Positions 63,446 to 64,000 of a DNA stretch of 64,000 nucleotides are shown piece after piece. Location of the stretch: positions 806,001 through 870,000 of the forward strand of contig NZ_VJWA01000002.1 of the NCBI RefSeq assembly GCF_007097155.1. Reading direction: 5' to 3'. Numbering within the stretch: the stretch's first letter is position 1; the number at the start of each line of letters is the position of its first letter. A program made the translations under genes and the position numbers. The stretch is from Glacieibacterium frigidum (GTDB lineage Bacteria > Pseudomonadota > Alphaproteobacteria > Sphingomonadales > Sphingomonadaceae). Below the pieces are notes generated by a model that searched no databases, was not told the DNA's origin, and saw only the letters and a list, made by a program, of their open reading frames with translations.

Positions 63446-64000
63446 ATGGCGAGCGCGGCGCGGCTGGACAGCATCAACGACTGCAACCCGTACCTGCACG
63501 GCCTGTACGCGCCGCAGCTGCAGGAGTTCACCGCACTCGACCTGCCCGTCATCGGCGAACTGCCGAAGGACCTGCACGGCGCCTATGTCCGCAACGGGCC
63601 GAACCCGGCGGCGTGGCCGAGCGCGCCGCACCACTGGTTCGACGGCGACGGGATGGTCCACTCGATCTATTTCGAGAATGGCCGCGCCGAGTATCGCAAC
63701 CGCTTCGTCCGGACCGACGACCATGTCGCCGACCTCAACGGCGGCTGCGGCGCGGGCGGGGTGTTGATGCCTGCAGCGCGGGATCGCGGCGAGCGCGGCT
63801 ACAAGGACACTGCGAACACCGACCTCGTCATGCACGGCGGCTCGCTGCTGGCGCTGTGGTATATCTCGGGGGTGCCGGTGCGGATGCACCCGCGGACGCT
63901 CGAGACGATCCGGTCCGAACGCTTCGGCGGCGCGCTGCCGCGCCATGTCTCGGCGCATTCCAAGGTCGACCCCGTCACAAGCGAGTTCGTGTTCTTCGAC
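63446..64000 (+). CDS. Carotenoid oxygenase, C-terminus beyond window
   Basis: Iron-dependent double-bond-cleaving dioxygenase of the RPE65/CCD family; 185 residues visible and open at the right edge. NPYLHGLYAPQLQEF, AYVRNGPNPAAWP, HHWFDGDGMVHSIYF and FVRTDD are conserved. An iron-ligand histidine falls in VSAHSKVDP near residue 173. ATG at 63446 with GAGGAGA upstream. Substrate unknown (carotenoid, stilbene or lignostilbene). Confidence 0.93.
   Translation, partial: MASAARLDSINDCNPYLHGLYAPQLQEFTALDLPVIGELPKDLHGAYVRNGPNPAAWPSAPHHWFDGDGMVHSIYFENGRAEYRNRFVRTDDHVADLNGGCGAGGVLMPAARDRGERGYKDTANTDLVMHGGSLLALWYISGVPVRMHPRTLETIRSERFGGALPRHVSAHSKVDPVTSEFVFFD

Overview
The window is high-GC alphaproteobacterial DNA that most resembles the Sphingomonadales. 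The evidence is a soluble-type serine palmitoyltransferase behind a dedicated acyl carrier protein, three proteins with PEPxxWA C-terminal sorting signals, an AmgK/MurU peptidoglycan-recycling pair, an AddAB-type recombination nuclease and a large TonB-dependent receptor. It reads as chromosome: nearly all genes are core housekeeping or envelope genes, packed tightly with many 1-4 nt start/stop overlaps. No insertion sequence, phage, tRNA, rRNA or CRISPR was seen.

Layout. 1-4684: a TonB receptor cut by the left edge, ppa, a DUF2218 gene, a His-rich PadR repressor with a visible operator, and a small secreted protein. 4737-16836: one long minus-strand run, ahcY - vapB - vapC - tsaE - amgK - murU - addB - addA - trxA - gloA - gloB, in which a VapBC toxin-antitoxin pair sits inside a block of essential or core genes. 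16993-20682: an MscS channel facing a YncE-like propeller, a HisN phosphatase and a class III CoA-transferase. 20745-35774: a two-partner secretion locus with a TpsB transporter, a giant TpsA adhesin of about 4,047 residues, and a third secreted protein with a TonB-C-like end. 35962-43633: queC-queE, egtB-egtD (ergothioneine), a cobalamin adenosyltransferase, a HIG1-type membrane protein, a PEPxxWA protein, gluQ, an HNH nuclease and prs. 43861-52773: a PEPxxWA protein behind a near-perfect sigma-54 promoter, rpe - heparinase-like - purH, a long palindromic element, a PEP-mutase-family enzyme, a sorted sugar dehydrogenase, a flippase. 52760-64000: a flavin reductase, a DUF885 peptidase, PBP1A, an NTF2-like protein, prfB with its programmed frameshift, an orphan PycTM membrane protein, ACP-SPT for sphingolipids, a REP palindrome, two cell-wall enzymes and a carotenoid oxygenase cut by the right edge.

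Working together: cell-wall assembly and recycling (amgK, murU, PBP1A, L,D-transpeptidase, M15 peptidase), outer-membrane and surface functions (TonB receptor, TpsA/B, PEPxxWA proteins, sphingolipid synthesis), redox and thiol protection (trxA, gloAB, egtBD), and tRNA queuosine modification (queC, queE, gluQ). The most unusual content is the giant adhesin: a 495-bp tandem repeat, at least 13 copies of an acidic D-[S/T]-E-x-D-G motif and five Gly-Tyr tracts placed at equivalent points of its repeats. The regulatory signals of most interest are the PadR operator, the sigma-54 promoter, the palindrome upstream of ahcY and the hairpin upstream of vapBC.
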